Positions 41,802-53,519 are shown, counted from the first letter of the stretch. The stretch: 64,000 nt of DNA from Mycoplasmopsis columboralis (GCF_900660675.1 NZ_LR215039.1:1-64000); one strand, 5' to 3'. The notes: generated by a model not told the origin, from the sequence alone. Numbers and translations: made by a program.

Positions 41802-41951
41802 ATGAAAAACTCAATTAAATTTATTATCAAATTGCTAACCAAATTTGTATTAATAAACTTTTGTTGTTTACAATATCCAACCTTAAAATTTATCATTTCT
41901 GAATACAGTGATGATATCTTTGATACTGCCTCCCCTATAGCTTTGTTTTAG
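41802..41951 (+). CDS. possible 49-residue leader peptide
   Basis: MKNSIKFIIKLLTKFVLINF begins with a basic, hydrophobic, signal-like segment; the rest is short and polar. It would be read from a leaderless mRNA, or from an upstream in-frame ATG at 41733. No homology known. It may be a real small protein, a regulatory leader for potABCD, or chance. Confidence 0.25.
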   Translation: MKNSIKFIIKLLTKFVLINFCCLQYPTLKFIISEYSDDIFDTASPIALF

Positions 41952-41982
41952 AAAAAAATAAACTATAGAAAGGAAAAATATA

Positions 41983-43398
41983 ATGTCTCAAAATAATACA
42001 CAAACTTTAACTGTATCAACTGATTCAAAGTTTCGTAATCGTCAAAAGAGCGACAACATTGTTGAGCTTATTGAAGTAGTTAAAGAATACGGTGATAAAA
42101 CCGTTTTAAAAGAAGTTGATTTAAAAATTAAAAAAGGTGAATTTGTCACTTTACTTGGACCTTCAGGAAGTGGAAAAACCACTATTTTAAGATTGCTTGG
42201 AGGATTTGAATGAGCCACACGTGGTGAAGTTAAATTTAATGGACTAGATATTAAAGATTTACCACCTCATAAAAGAAACTTATCAACCATTTTTCAAGAT
42301 TATGCACTTTTTCCGCATTTAAACGTTTGAGGAAATATTGCTTTTGGTCTTAAGCTTAAAAAAGTGAAAAAAGAAATTATTAACCAGAAACATGTGGAAT
42401 TACTTAAACAAAAAACTGAAAAATGAACAAAAATTGCCAACGAAAAAATGCAAAAATTAGATCGTTTGCAAGAAGAATATGAACAACAACTTGAAAGTTT
42501 AACACCTGGAACAAGACAATGAAAAAAACTTCAAGATTGACTTGATGATTCAGACTTTACTTATTCATATTGAGAAAGTTATGTTCAACAAAAAACAATT
42601 GATTTTGAAAATAAATACTTCAAACGTAAAATGACTGCTAAAGAGCTTGAAGATAAAATTAGCAAAATCATTGAAGTAGTAGGTCTTAAAGGCAATGAAA
42701 ACAAAGCTATTTCACAACTTTCTGGAGGAATGAAACAACGGGTAGCGCTTGCTCGTTCGCTTGTGCTTGAGCCTGAAATTTTACTTTTAGATGAACCTCT
42801 TTCAGCGCTTGATGCTAAAATTAGACAAAAAATGCAAGTTCTTCTTAGAACTATTCAAAAAGAATTGGGAATTACTTTCGTGTTTGTTACTCACGATCAA
42901 GATGAAGCACTTGAACTTTCAGATCGTGTAGCAGTTATGCGTGATGGAAAAATTGAACAATATGACACTCCTAAAATGATTTATGATTACCCAGTTAATA
43001 TTTGAGTGGCTAAATTCATTGGAGATTCAAATATTTTCAATACTCGTTTTGTGAGTGAAGATCGAGTCTCAATTTTAGGAAAATCATTTAAAACTATTCA
43101 CCGTCAAAAAGATTTTGAAGGACAAGAACAAATTGATGCTTTAATTCGTCCAGAAGATATTAATATGGTAGTTGAAACCAAAAACCCTGACGATAAAATT
43201 GTTGGAACAATAGCTGAAATTACTTATCGTGGAAGTTATTACTACATTACTGTAGAAACTGCTGATAAACACAAAATTTATGTTGAAACTTCAGAAAAAT
43301 TCCAAGAAGGGCAAACTGTTTACTTAAGTTGAACTATTGATTCAATTCATTTAATGCCTAAAGATTCAAAATGGGATTACAATAGCAATGTTTTCTAA
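41983..43398 (+). CDS. potA: spermidine/putrescine ABC transporter ATPase
   Basis: 471 residues. Walker [10 protein letters not shown] (about 61), Q-loop region [13 protein letters not shown], signature [13 protein letters not shown], Walker [12 protein letters not shown], and a C-terminal TOBE-type domain. A charged helical insertion of about 90 residues (about 125-215) sits between the Q-loop and the signature; long PotA proteins of this kind occur in mycoplasmas. It energises polyamine import with PotB, PotC and a PotD-like protein. Contains one TGG Trp among many TGA. RBS AAAGGA. Confidence 0.93.
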
Positions 43399-44227
43399 TT
43401 TGTTAGTGAAATTTAACTTAAGTAAACGTACTTCTTTATTAATTCCGTATGCAATTGTGGCTTTATTGTTAATTGTCTTACCAATGATTTTGATTTTATC
43501 TAAAGCCTTTGCTAATAATGGAGCTGAATTTGATAATTGAGAAATTGTCAAAAGTTCACATACTTGAAGAATTATTTTAAGAAGTTTAAATGCTGGAATT
43601 TTTGCTTCAATAATTTGTTTGATTATTGCTTTGCCATATGCATATTTTGTAGCTACTAGTAAATCAAAAGTATTTCAAATTTATGCACTCAGTTTAGTAG
43701 TTTCTCCACTTGCAATTTTCACAATTGCTCGTATTTATGCACTTAGAAGTTTGTTTCAACTTATTTTTGCTAGCGATATTAATTCGCTTAATTCATTATG
43801 ATTTATTATTACAGGACTTGTGTATTTAAACTTACCATTAATGGTTATGCCTCTTTATACAGTCTTTAAAGACATGCCTAAAAACATTATTGAAGCAAGT
43901 AATGATTTAGGGAATAATACTTTTAGAACTTTTATTAGAGTTATTATCCCTTATGGAACTAAGGCAATTTTAAGTGGTTTTGCTATGATCTTTTTAGCAA
44001 GTGCAACTACTTTTGTGGTTTCACAAAAATTACTTCCAGATTCATCACAACTTCAATTAATTGGAAATCAAATTAACGAAAAAATTAATCCTGGTAACCA
44101 ATTTAATCTTTCTTCTGGTTCTGCTCTTGTTATTGTTGTTAGTGGAATTTTCATTTCAATTTACGCTTTAGCATTAGTGGTGCCTCGAATTATTTTCTTC
44201 CTTAAAAAAGGAGCACAATATGAATAA
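43388..44227 (+). CDS. potB: spermidine/putrescine ABC transporter permease PotB
   Basis: 279 residues, six membrane helices. The cytoplasmic EAA-type loop is seen in NIIEASNDLGNNTFRTFIRVIIP, where it contacts PotA. Overlaps potA by 11 bases. Confidence 0.9.
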
Positions 44228-45008
44228 AGTGACTGCTTTTTTAAAACGTTCTTATGTGATGATTATTTTAGCGGTAGTATACATTCCGCTTGTTACTGGT
44301 GCTGTATTTAGTTTTAATAAACCAATTAAAGGTCAATATAACTCACTTTGAACTGGATTTACCTGAGAGAATTGAAAAACTCTTTTTGATGAGCGTAGAG
44401 ATGTTGCCTTTGTAAATACTCTTCTTATTGCTATTGTTGTAGGTTTTTTAGTGGTTACCTTATCAATTTTGACCGCTTATGCTTTATATAGACAGCAAAA
44501 CAAAGTGGTACGTTCATTTGTTAACTCTACTTCTAAAATTCCACTTGTAAACCCAGATAACATCACTGCTTTAGGGTTAGTGCTTGTGTTTGCGGCTTTT
44601 TTAGGAATTATTGGAGTTGAAAAAGAAGGTCTTTTAAGGGTTATAGTTGGTCATACTGTGATGATTTTACCTTATGGTCTTTCGCTAGCTATTCCTCGAA
44701 GCGAAAAGTTCAATAACAATTTATATGAAGCAGCTCAAGATTTAGGCTACAACAAGTTTTTTGCTTGACTTAGAACCTATTTCATGTACATGATGCCTTC
44801 TATTTTAATGATTGCCATTGTTTCAACTGTACTTAGTTTTGATGATTACATCATCACTCATGTTGTGTCTAATGCCTCAACTTTAGGTACAAAAATGTAT
44901 GAAGGAGAATTTAAACCTTGAGGTTTAGTTCTTGGAACTGTTATTTTGTTTTTTGTAATTGCTGGAAATATCGTATACACATTCTTTAAGGTTAAAAAAG
45001 AAAAATAG
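44220..45008 (+). CDS. potC: spermidine/putrescine ABC transporter permease PotC
   Basis: 262 residues, six membrane helices, EAA-type loop NLYEAAQDLGYNKFFAWLRTYF. FDDYIITHVVS near the end is typical of PotC. Overlaps potB by 8 bases. Confidence 0.9.
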
Positions 45009-45013
45009 CGAAA

Positions 45014-46987
45014 ATGAAATTATTCAAGAAAATTTTAGTTGGAGTAACTGCTTTAGGTTCTTTAACTGGTTTAGCTGGAATAATTGCTTATAAAACAACT
45101 CATAATTTCCAACCAAGCTTTTACAATTACAAATCATACATGTCAACTGACAATATTGAGTTTATTGGTGAATCTTTTGAATATAAAGAATTTGATTCAT
45201 TGCAACAATTTACTCGTTCACTTACAGATAATAAAGCTATTGCAGGAATTGGAAGTGATTTTCAAGCTGCTGAATTGGCTAAAAATGGGATTATTGGGAA
45301 AATTGATTATTCAGTTTTATTTAATGATCCATCACTAAAAAACAATCCTGATAAAACTAAGAAATACTTACAATTGATTTTGCACCCTCTTGTGTGAAAA
45401 CATCTTGAAGGGTATGATGATTATTTAAAATACGATAATGAAGGAAATGAAGTTAACTTACATTTATGAGAATTTTATTTTCCTTATTTTATGCAAGATG
45501 CTGTTATAGCATATAACGTGGCCAAAAATCCAGTGCCACAAGAAAATGCTACTGAAGATGGTTCAATTGATTTTGAAAAATATCGTACTACTTACAAAGA
45601 TAAGTTATACGATATGTCAACCATTTTAACCATTTTGTCTCAAAATGGATTTAATTATTGAAACATAACTGATGCTGTAAGAGATAATATGATTTATGGT
45701 TCAACATATTGAACCGCCCCTGAAAAGGGTGGTGATGAAGAAATTAATCGTCATTCTGGAGCTGTAACTCATTTCACTTATGCTAAATTGATCGATTCTT
45801 TTGTTAATTTAATTCAAGAAAACACTTCGTTAAAACTTAGCGATACCGATCACATTAACTTTATTGGTGATGGACTAGCTATTGTTAATAATTTAATTCA
45901 CCCTGCTTTAAATGTTAATGTTGCCATTATGTATAATGGTGATGCTATTGACTCATATTATGGAGCTGATAACGTTGATGGAGTTAAAGATGGTGATATT
46001 AGAGTTATACGACCAAAAGGAAATTTACTTTTAACTGACGGTTTTGTTATCTCTTCACAAATTTCAGAGCAAAAAGCACAAGAAGTTACCATAAGTGTAC
46101 GTGAAAGTATCTATCAAAGAGTGCCTGAATTGGTTAAAATTATTGAAACTTTTGATCAAGAAAATTTCTTGGGCGAAATCACTCAAGAAAAAATTGATTT
46201 AATTAAAGAAAAAACATTAGCTTTAACTTGAAAAGACCTTCAAAGTATATACTTGGAAAAATATTTTGAAAATAGTTCATATTTAAAAGCTAATTTAGCT
46301 ACATTTATGGAACTTTTACATAACAAAGTTGATTTATCAAAACCTCAAAATCAACAAGTGCTCGAACGTTTTTACTTTGAAGAGGAAAATGAAGATCAAA
46401 GTGATTTTCACATCAATCCTTATCCATATATTATTAAAGAGTATCTTAATGAACAATTTGGTGAAATTTTAGATAATACATCTGAAAAAGTTGTCTCACT
46501 TTACAAGCAAGATCAAAATATCAATAAACTTAAAGAAATTCTAGTTTCATACATTAAATCAAATTCATTTAGTGACTATATCTTTGCGATTTTAGTGCGT
46601 GAAATTGAAAAATGAAGCAATGAAGATTATTTTACTGAAGAAATATATTCTTCAGTTGAAAACACTAAAGATTTCTTACTTGATTTAGTATCTTGAAAAC
46701 TTGCTTTAGTAGATATTTCTTCTGATGAATTAGCTGATGAAATATCGCAAAACTGAAGAAATCTACAAAATTATGACTATGTTAACTATGATGCAACTTT
46801 AATAAATGAATATGAATTTATTCGTCGTAATTACTTTGCTGATTTTCTTGATAAAGTAGATCAGATTGCTTTGCAAATTTATGACATTGATATTAAAGAT
46901 GGTATCGATCGTGTTGATATTAAACCAATTGATAACAAATTGCGCAGTTTAGTTAATGATTATTACTATAAACGCACAAAAGGATAA
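45014..46987 (+). CDS. potD: PotD-like substrate-binding protein
   Basis: 657 residues, 5 bases after potC. One N-terminal membrane helix (KILVGVTALGSLTGLAGIIAY) without a clear lipobox Cys anchors an external binding domain. It is much longer than E. coli PotD, because of a C-terminal helical extension. IAGIGSDFQAAELAKNGIIGKIDY resembles the binding-lobe region of PotD-type proteins. A diverged second copy is encoded at 53520-55418 on the minus strand. Polyamine binding is inferred from the operon. Confidence 0.85.
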
Positions 46988-47009
46988 GCACTTTTTAGTG
47001 CTTTTTTTG
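46987..47009 (+). terminator. terminator of the pot operon
   Basis: AGCACT, TTTT, AGTGCT and a T-run. Confidence 0.9.
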
Positions 47010-47051
47010 TGCAAAAAATGATCATCTCAAACTAATTTTTTTCAAATAATG

Positions 47052-47057
47052 TAAAAT
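47052..47057 (+). promoter_or_regulatory. -10 box of the cardiolipin synthase gene
   Basis: TAAAAT preceded by TG, six bases before the ATG. No Shine-Dalgarno, so probably leaderless. Confidence 0.4.
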
Positions 47058-47063
47058 TAAAAT

Positions 47064-48581
47064 ATGAAAAAATTCAACTTTAATTTTGGTCGTTTTTTAT
47101 TGTTTTTGCAATTTTTCATTCTTTTTGGAGCCTTTATTGCTTTGGTTGTATTTTTAGTTTATAACATTGATTACAAATATGTTTATTTAGGCGTTGCATC
47201 CGTTTATTTGCTTAACACTATTTTTGTTTTAATTGTGTATAGCCAACAACGACCAACTGGAGCAAAATTAAGTTGAATTTATGTTTTTATTATTTTCCCT
47301 TTTTTTGGACATCTCATGTTTTTGGTTTTTGGTTTGGTTTTTCGTAATTCCAACGAAGAACATATTAGCAAAGAACCTCAATTTGATTTAAACTCATATG
47401 TAGAAAACCAAACTATTGAAAATCAACACCGTTACCCTAAAACTTTAAGTTATTTAGAAACTTTGGATAATAATTATTCATTACCAGGCAACATAAAATT
47501 ATTTAATGAAGGATATGAGTTTTATTTAGATTTATTCAAAGAACTTAAAGAAGCAAAAGAAAGTATTTTTATTGTTTCTTATATCATCAAAAATTCTGAA
47601 ATTTTCGATTCATTATTCAAAATAATCAAACAAAAACTTGATGAAGGAGTTAAAATAAAATGAATTTTAGATGATTTTGGAGTTATGTATTCACCAAAAA
47701 GAAAAATCAAAAAGCTCAAGTCTAAAGGACTCGAATACAAAATTTTAGGAAAGATTTATTACCCTTTCATTAATGCCAAAAGCTTTTCACGAAACCACGA
47801 AAAACTCTTTATTATTGATTCTAAAACTGTTTATACAGGTGGAAATAACATCTCGGATGAATACGATTCATTAGCCAAAAAATACGGTCACTGAGTTGAT
47901 ATTAATTATAAATTAGATGGTCCAATTATTAATAAGTATAATTTGCATTTTGCAAAGTTTTGAAAAATAGTATCTGGTGAAAATATTATTGCTAAAGCAA
48001 ATGATTTTTGTAAGAATTACGAAAACTTAAACAATTATAAAAACGATCTAATTCAAGTTACAGATTCTCCAAATTTATCTTATTCTACAGCAGAATATTA
48101 TTGAATTAAAATGATTAGCAATGCCAAAAAAGAAATTAAAATTGCAACTCCTTATTTTGCAATTTCTGAAGCATTAAAAACAGCGATTATCTTAGCTTTG
48201 AAAAGTAATGTAAAAATCACAATTTATTTCCCTGGATTACCTGATAAAAAATTAATTCATAAAATTTCGTTATCACAGCTTGGCAAGTTACAAAAACTTG
48301 GATTAGAAATTAAGATTTATCAAGAAGTGTTTATGCATTCAAAAATGGGCCTTGTTGATGGAAAAGTGGCTTGAATTGGCTCAAATAACATGGATAATCG
48401 TAGTTTATATTCTCAATATGAAACTATGGACATTTTAGCTGGAGAAGCTTTAAAAGAAATTGAAAGCGTTTTTAATTTTTATGATCAAAAAACAACTAAT
48501 TTAAAAGATGTGCCAAACTTAAACTACAAATGAAACAAATTTGAAAAATTCTTATTTGATTGAATGAAACCTTTAATTTAA
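47064..48581 (+). CDS. cls: cardiolipin synthase (phospholipase D family)
   Basis: 505 residues. Two N-terminal membrane helices, then two HKD motifs: HEKLFIIDSKTVYTGGNN and HSKMGLVDGKVAWIGSNN. These catalyse joining of two phosphatidylglycerols to cardiolipin at the membrane. Normal length for bacterial Cls. Own promoter and terminator. Confidence 0.92.
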
Positions 48582-48596
48582 TAAGGTTTCTTTTTT
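48566..48596 (+). terminator. terminator of cls
   Basis: GAAACCTT, nine-base loop, AAGGTTTC, TTTTTT. Overlaps the stop codon. Confidence 0.9.
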
Positions 48597-48646
48597 AAAA
48601 TTTATTATAATTAATTTTATTTATATAAACAATAATTAGGAGAAAA

Positions 48647-49552
48647 ATGAAATTAAAAAACAAATTGTTATTAGGGCTAACATTCAGCACGCCGCTAGCT
48701 AGTGCTATGCTTGCTTCATGCAATCAAACCCAAACTCAAAAAGATAACCAAAACGAAAAAGAAGACAATTCAAGTAAAACAGATACTTCAGACACACCTT
48801 CATCTAATGCTGATAGTACTCAAAATTCAAACTCAACAAATACTCAACCATCAACACCTAACAATAGTAACGATACCAGTTCAACCCCAACTCAAACATC
48901 AACTTCTCCAACAGATAATAAAACAAGCGAAGAACAACCAAAACTAGAAGAACCAAAACAACCTGAACCAAATTCACCTTCTGAATCAGAAGAGCCTTCT
49001 AAAGATGCTGAAAATACAGAAGCTAAATTAGCTGCTCTAAATGCTCAAGAACATATTACAATTAATGGAAATCATATGAGCATTGAAATGTATTATAACA
49101 GTGATGTGTCTTTTGGAAATGTTTATAAAGAGATGGAAAAATTTGTACCTCAACTTAAACAAATTTTCGAGTTTATCAAACTAAAAAACTATTCACCCGA
49201 TTTAACTTTTACTATCCACTATCAACAAGATGGTTCTCGAAAAAACAAAGATACTAACAATTATGTACATTATCATTTAGATGCAACTAATAATTTCACT
49301 TATGAAGATATTATGAATGAAGTATTATATAAATCTGCTTACGATGATAAAGATAACAACTTTGTTTTCAGCCTTGATTATTTCAAAAACAATTTTGATT
49401 CAGTAATGGAAGATTTATATCATGGAACTTATGTTTTAGGTTTTTATCAACCAAAAAATTATGATGCTAAAAGAGCTGAAAAAGGACTTAGTGTTATTTT
49501 AGAATACCAAACTCTTTTTGGTAAAAACGGAACAGAAACAATCAAAGAATAA
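48647..49552 (+). CDS. Ser/Thr/Pro/Gln-rich lipoprotein
   Basis: 301 residues. Signal peptide with lipobox MLASC (Cys about 25). Then about 100 residues of low complexity rich in Ser, Thr, Gln, Asn, Pro and Glu (NSTNTQPSTPNNSNDTSSTP), an extended stalk. The C-terminal 170 residues look folded (YYNSDVSFGNVYKEMEKFV, DLTFTIHYQQDGS). No TGA codon in the gene. Probably a surface antigen; function unknown. Confidence 0.8.
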   Translation: MKLKNKLLLGLTFSTPLASAMLASCNQTQTQKDNQNEKEDNSSKTDTSDTPSSNADSTQNSNSTNTQPSTPNNSNDTSSTPTQTSTSPTDNKTSEEQPKLEEPKQPEPNSPSESEEPSKDAENTEAKLAALNAQEHITINGNHMSIEMYYNSDVSFGNVYKEMEKFVPQLKQIFEFIKLKNYSPDLTFTIHYQQDGSRKNKDTNNYVHYHLDATNNFTYEDIMNEVLYKSAYDDKDNNFVFSLDYFKNNFDSVMEDLYHGTYVLGFYQPKNYDAKRAEKGLSVILEYQTLFGKNGTETIKE

Positions 49553-49579
49553 GAGTTTTCCATATTTTTGCATAAAAAA

Positions 49580-49608
49580 ACATCTCAAATTATTTGAGAT
49601 GTCATTTT
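49580..49608. terminator. bidirectional terminator
   Basis: ACATCTCAAA, TTA, TTTGAGATGT, with Ts on one side and As on the other. Serves both the lipoprotein and convergent ptsG. Confidence 0.85.
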
Positions 49609-52278
49609 TTATCTAACTTCTAATACTGTATCTGATGTTGATACTGAGCTTGGTTGTTTAACAAATGTTAAATCTTTGTGTGTGCTTTCGTTAAGAACAA
49701 CTACAATAGGAGAACTTTTAATATTTTTTTCTTTAAGGAAGTTTAAATCAACTTTAGCAAGTAAATCACCTTTTTTAACTGTGTCACCTACTTTAACAAA
49801 GTTTTCAAATCCTTGACCATTTAAAGTAACTGTATCAATTCCAATGTGAACTAATACTTGTACCCCTTCAGCGGTTTCAATACCATAAGCATGTTTTGTT
49901 TCAAAAACAACACTTAAAGTTCCATCCACAGGTGCATAAACTTCACCGATGTTTGAATCTTTAAATTCAACAGCGAATCCTTCACCCATCATTTTAGCTG
50001 AAAAGACACCATCATTTACATCTTCAAGCTTAATTAAATCTCCATTTGCAACAGAGTTAATTAACACTGGTGTAGCAAGTTTGTTATTGTTTGTTTGCTT
50101 TTGTGCTTGATTGTTTGATTGTAAGTTTTCTGACATTGATGAACCTTCCATTGAAGAATTAGCAGTTAATTTAGCTAATGCTTCACGAGAATTTCTAATT
50201 TTGATATTAATTTGTTCTGCAGCTGGTCCAAAAATAGCTTGCACATGATTGCTTCCCTCACGTTTAATAGCTACAGCTCCAGCGGCTTTAAGTTTGTCTT
50301 CATTGACCAAATTCATATCTTTAATATCATATCTTAATCTTGAAGCACAGTTGTTGAAAGCTGTAATATTATCTACTCCACCAAAACCTTCAACAATAGC
50401 GATTGTTTGAGGGTCTAACTCATTTTTGTTGCTTTTGTTTTTCCCTTTAAGGTAATCAGCTTTAGTAAATAATTTAACTGTATCTCCTCTTCCTGGAGTT
50501 TTAAGATCTTTGTATTTAATTCAGAAGTAGAAGAATCCAAAGTATAATGGGGCATAGAATAATCCTACAACAAAAGTTCAGTAGAAGTTAGTTCCTTTAG
50601 CAAGAGGAACAATACCATAAATTGTTAAGTCTAAAAGACCTCCTGAGAAAATCATTGGAATGTGCACTCCTAAAAGGTTTGCAAGCATAAATGATATTCC
50701 TGCAAAAAAGGCATGGAATCCTCAGAATAAGAATGGTGATAAGAATAAGAATGTGAATTCAATAGGTTCTGTAACTCCAGTTACAATTGTAGTAATTGCA
50801 CTTGGAAGTACAGCACTAAGAGCTACTTTTCTATTTTCTTTTGGTGCAGCAAATACCATTGCTAATGCAGCTGCTGGAAGACCAAACATCATGAATGAGA
50901 ATTTTCCATCAGCAAATCTTCCGGCTTTAATTCCTAATTGATCCGCAATAAAGTGGAAAATAGGTGTTGCTTGACTAGCTGATACTTTTCCGTCAACTAC
51001 AACTGGGTACACAATAGTATTAAAGTTAAGCTTTAAAATGTTAACAGACATAGTTGAATCCCCAACGAATTTGTTAGGTTCAGCTGCAACAATATTAAGA
51101 AGGTTTCTTAAATCTTGATATACTGGATTGGTCATTAATTCATTAACTGCTTCAGGTGAAAGAGTTTTAACTCATTCCCCAAGACTGTAATTTAAACTTC
51201 CTCCAGCATCTGAGTATCAAAGTGGTGAGTAGAACACATGGTGAAGACCAAAAGGAACTAAACTTCTTTCGATGAATCCGAAAATAAGTGATTCAAATCC
51301 GTAAGGAATTTTTCCAAGTGAGTTACCAAACACACTAAGAGCATATCCGACTCATGGTCATAAAATTAAGAAAATAAATGCCATAAGTGCAGCAAAAGGA
51401 ACGGTTATAATAGCAACAAATCTTTTTCCAGCAAAAAACGAAATAACTCCTGGAAGTTGAATTGTGTGGAATCTATTATAAAGATATTGAACTAAAAGTC
51501 CAATTGCAATACCTCCAAACACTGATGTTTGAAGAGATGTGATTCCTAAAGATTTACCTACTAATTTTTCTAATAGTAACGGATCTCTTCCGGCACCACT
51601 AAATAAGATGTTGTATCCATGCATTTGTTTAATGGTTGAAGTTAATGCAATTCCATTAACACTAAAGTGAGTTGTCCCATCTTTAACCATTACATCAACA
51701 GCTGAATTATTAAGTTTAAATGGAACAACTGCTGCATCTTGACCAGGAATGTTTTGAACTTGGTAAGCAACATTGTTGTGAACAAAAACTTCATAACTTA
51801 CATTGTTAAAGTTTGCATCTTTTGTAGAAATTAAATAAACTACATTGTTAGTGTTTTCATAGTTGAAAGTTTCGTTTGTGTAGACATCCTTAATGAAAAC
51901 TGATTGAATTGCTAAAAATGTAGCAAATCCAATAACTGTAGCAAAAACGGCAACCCCAGCATCGTCAGTGAAAGCAATAACAAAAGCAATGGCAAATAAA
52001 AGTGGTAAAAATGAGAATACTGGGTCCCCAAGCATTTGGATGAAAATACCAAATGTTCTTAATGCTTCATTGCCACCTGCGTTACTTGCAATCGCTGATC
52101 CAACACCAAGCCATAATCCTGAAATGGCCATAATTGAAATAGGCAACATGAAAGCACCAGAAATTTTTCCAAGCACTTTTCTAAGATTGCTGTTTCCGCT
52201 ATTGTCTAAATTTCTTTTTTGTTTGCGAGAAAATAGTGATTTTACTTTTTCTAGCGAATTATTAAGCAATTTAGTCAT
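49609..52278 (-). CDS. ptsG: glucose-type PTS permease EIICBA
   Basis: 889 residues. EIIC membrane domain (about 35-560), EIIB with phospho-Cys644 in [11 protein letters not shown], and EIIA-glucose with His811 in [10 protein letters not shown] and the companion His in ETKHAYGIE. It imports and phosphorylates glucose or a related sugar with phosphate from EI and HPr. Odd: an insertion of about 110 residues (about 129-240) between EIIC helices, rich in Asn and Val ([17 protein letters not shown]), where related proteins have a short loop. RBS AAAGGAG. A hairpin lies in the upstream region. Confidence 0.92.
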
Positions 52279-52305
52279 TTTTTCTCCTTTCTTTTTTAAT
52301 TACAC

Positions 52306-52323
52306 AACGCATTTTTATGCGTT
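52306..52323. promoter_or_regulatory. hairpin upstream of ptsG
   Basis: AACGCAT, TTTT, ATGCGTT, 28 bases before the ptsG start. No T-run, so an operator or mRNA stem rather than a terminator. Confidence 0.4.
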
Positions 52324-52371
52324 AAATATATTTTAAATAATTTTGAAACTCTAAAAAATTAATAAAAAATA

Positions 52372-52394
52372 AAATGTGGAAACTGTCCACATTT
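52372..52394 (-). terminator. terminator of the SSB-like/membrane protein pair
   Basis: AAATGTGGA, AACTG, TCCACATTT; the minus strand continues TATTTTTTATT. Confidence 0.75.
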
Positions 52395-52404
52395 AAATAT
52401 TTTA

Positions 52405-52686
52405 TTACACAAAAATTTTTACAAATAAAGATATAAATATGATAAAAGAAACAACTGCTCCAAAAATAGGTGAATTATATTTCATTCTTTCTCAAGAAGG
52501 TAAATATAATCCTGTTTGCTCATAACGGAGATGTTTTTTTTGCGGATTGTTTTTGCGATATTCTTGAAGTTGCTTTTCTTTGAAATTGCTAATTGCTCTT
52601 GGAGAATAATAACGGTATAAAAAAATAAATAGTATTCCTAAAATAAAAAATAAAATTGAAAACACAATATATACAGTTAAATTCAT
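52405..52686 (-). CDS. small membrane protein
   Basis: 93 residues. An N-terminal helix (VYIVFSILFFILGILFIFL), a basic loop (KNNPQKKHLRYEQTG) and a C-terminal helix. Starts 1 base after the SSB-like gene, with that gene's last codons providing GGAGAA as RBS. Unknown function. Confidence 0.65.
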
Positions 52687-52687
52687 T

Positions 52688-53119
52688 TTAATTTTCTCCT
52701 TTTTTGGGTAATTTAAAAGTTTCTTTGGTTGAGTTATCTAAATGAAAATCAAATTTTTGATATAAAAACGGGTCAACAACATCTACATTAATAAAAATAG
52801 GACGCATTGAATTTTCTTCACGGAATGAAAAGGCCTTAATGGTAGTAGCTTCTACAACAAAAGCCACATTAATATTATCTTGTCGGTCAGCAAAATACTT
52901 AGCTTCAACTATTTGCCCTTCTAAATAAATGAGGGAATTTTTAGTTAAAAAATCTCTAACAAAAGCGGCTGTTTTATTTCAACAAATAATTGGAATAAAA
53001 TCATCTCTTTGACCGCGATCGCTCACACGCATTCAAAAACGAGCATGATCAATACGATTAAATGTTTTAGCATAAAAAATCGGACTTGAAATACGACCTA
53101 AAAGAAATGTTTTATTCAT
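52688..53119 (-). CDS. SSB-like OB-fold protein
   Basis: 143 residues. MNKTFLLGRISSPIFYAK, ARFWMRVSD, DFIPIICWNKTAAFVRDFL and LIYLEGQIVEAKYF follow the SSB fold strand by strand. It lacks the acidic DDDIPF-type tail and ends P-K-K-G-E-N. Chromosomal SSB in mycoplasmas normally sits between rpsF and rpsR, so this is probably a second, specialised single-strand binder (repair or competence-type). The ICE carries another at 2276-2761. Confidence 0.75.
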
Positions 53120-53170
53120 AGCGATCTTTTTGATTATATCAAATCTAAAAGCAACAAAGTTGATAAAAAA

Positions 53171-53186
53171 ATGTACCAAAGTACAT
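53171..53186 (-). terminator. terminator of rpsT
   Basis: ATGTAC, CAAA, GTACAT with a T-run on the minus strand, overlapping the rpsT stop by one base. Confidence 0.75.
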
Positions 53187-53452
53187 TAGTTTTGTTTTGC
53201 TTTGTTAACAAAGTCATCTAAACGTGAGTGTTTTCTTGCACCTTTGTTAGCGTGGAAAACACCTTTAGATACAGCTTTAGCAATAACAGAGTGAGCTTTT
53301 GCAACTAATTCATTAGCTTTAGCATCATTTGCTAAAACAGCTTCTCTAGCTTTTCTAATTGCTGTTTTAACTCTTGATTTCATAGCTGCATTTTTAACTC
53401 TAGCAGCTTCCATTTTTGCTATGCTTTTTACTTTAGATTTAATGTTTGCCAT
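53186..53452 (-). CDS. rpsT: 30S ribosomal protein S20
   Basis: 88 residues, very basic, helical. MANIKSKVKSIAKMEAAR and the C-terminal GVFHANKGARKHSRLDDFV are typical of S20, which binds 16S rRNA early in 30S assembly. RBS GGAGG. Single gene. Confidence 0.96.
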   Translation of the reverse strand: MANIKSKVKSIAKMEAARVKNAAMKSRVKTAIRKAREAVLANDAKANELVAKAHSVIAKAVSKGVFHANKGARKHSRLDDFVNKAKQN

Positions 53453-53519
53453 TAAAACCTCCTCTTTTTCGAATGTGTGAAAAATCTTTAATATTATATA
53501 TTAAAAGTTTTTTAAAATA

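Larger units (their letters stand above)
41636..41982. other. intergenic region between ABC exporter and pot operon
   Basis: About 350 bases with divergent promoters. On the + strand TTGCAT (41763-41768), an 18-base spacer and TATAAA (41787-41792) make a good promoter. Between it and potA lie about 180 bases with a short ORF (41802-41951) and two CTATAG boxes (41936-41941 and 41963-41968). No classical riboswitch recognised. Confidence 0.5.

Noticed and set aside
42361-42630. Helical insertion in PotA as a novel domain.
   Set aside because: Long PotA proteins with such insertions are known from mycoplasmas.
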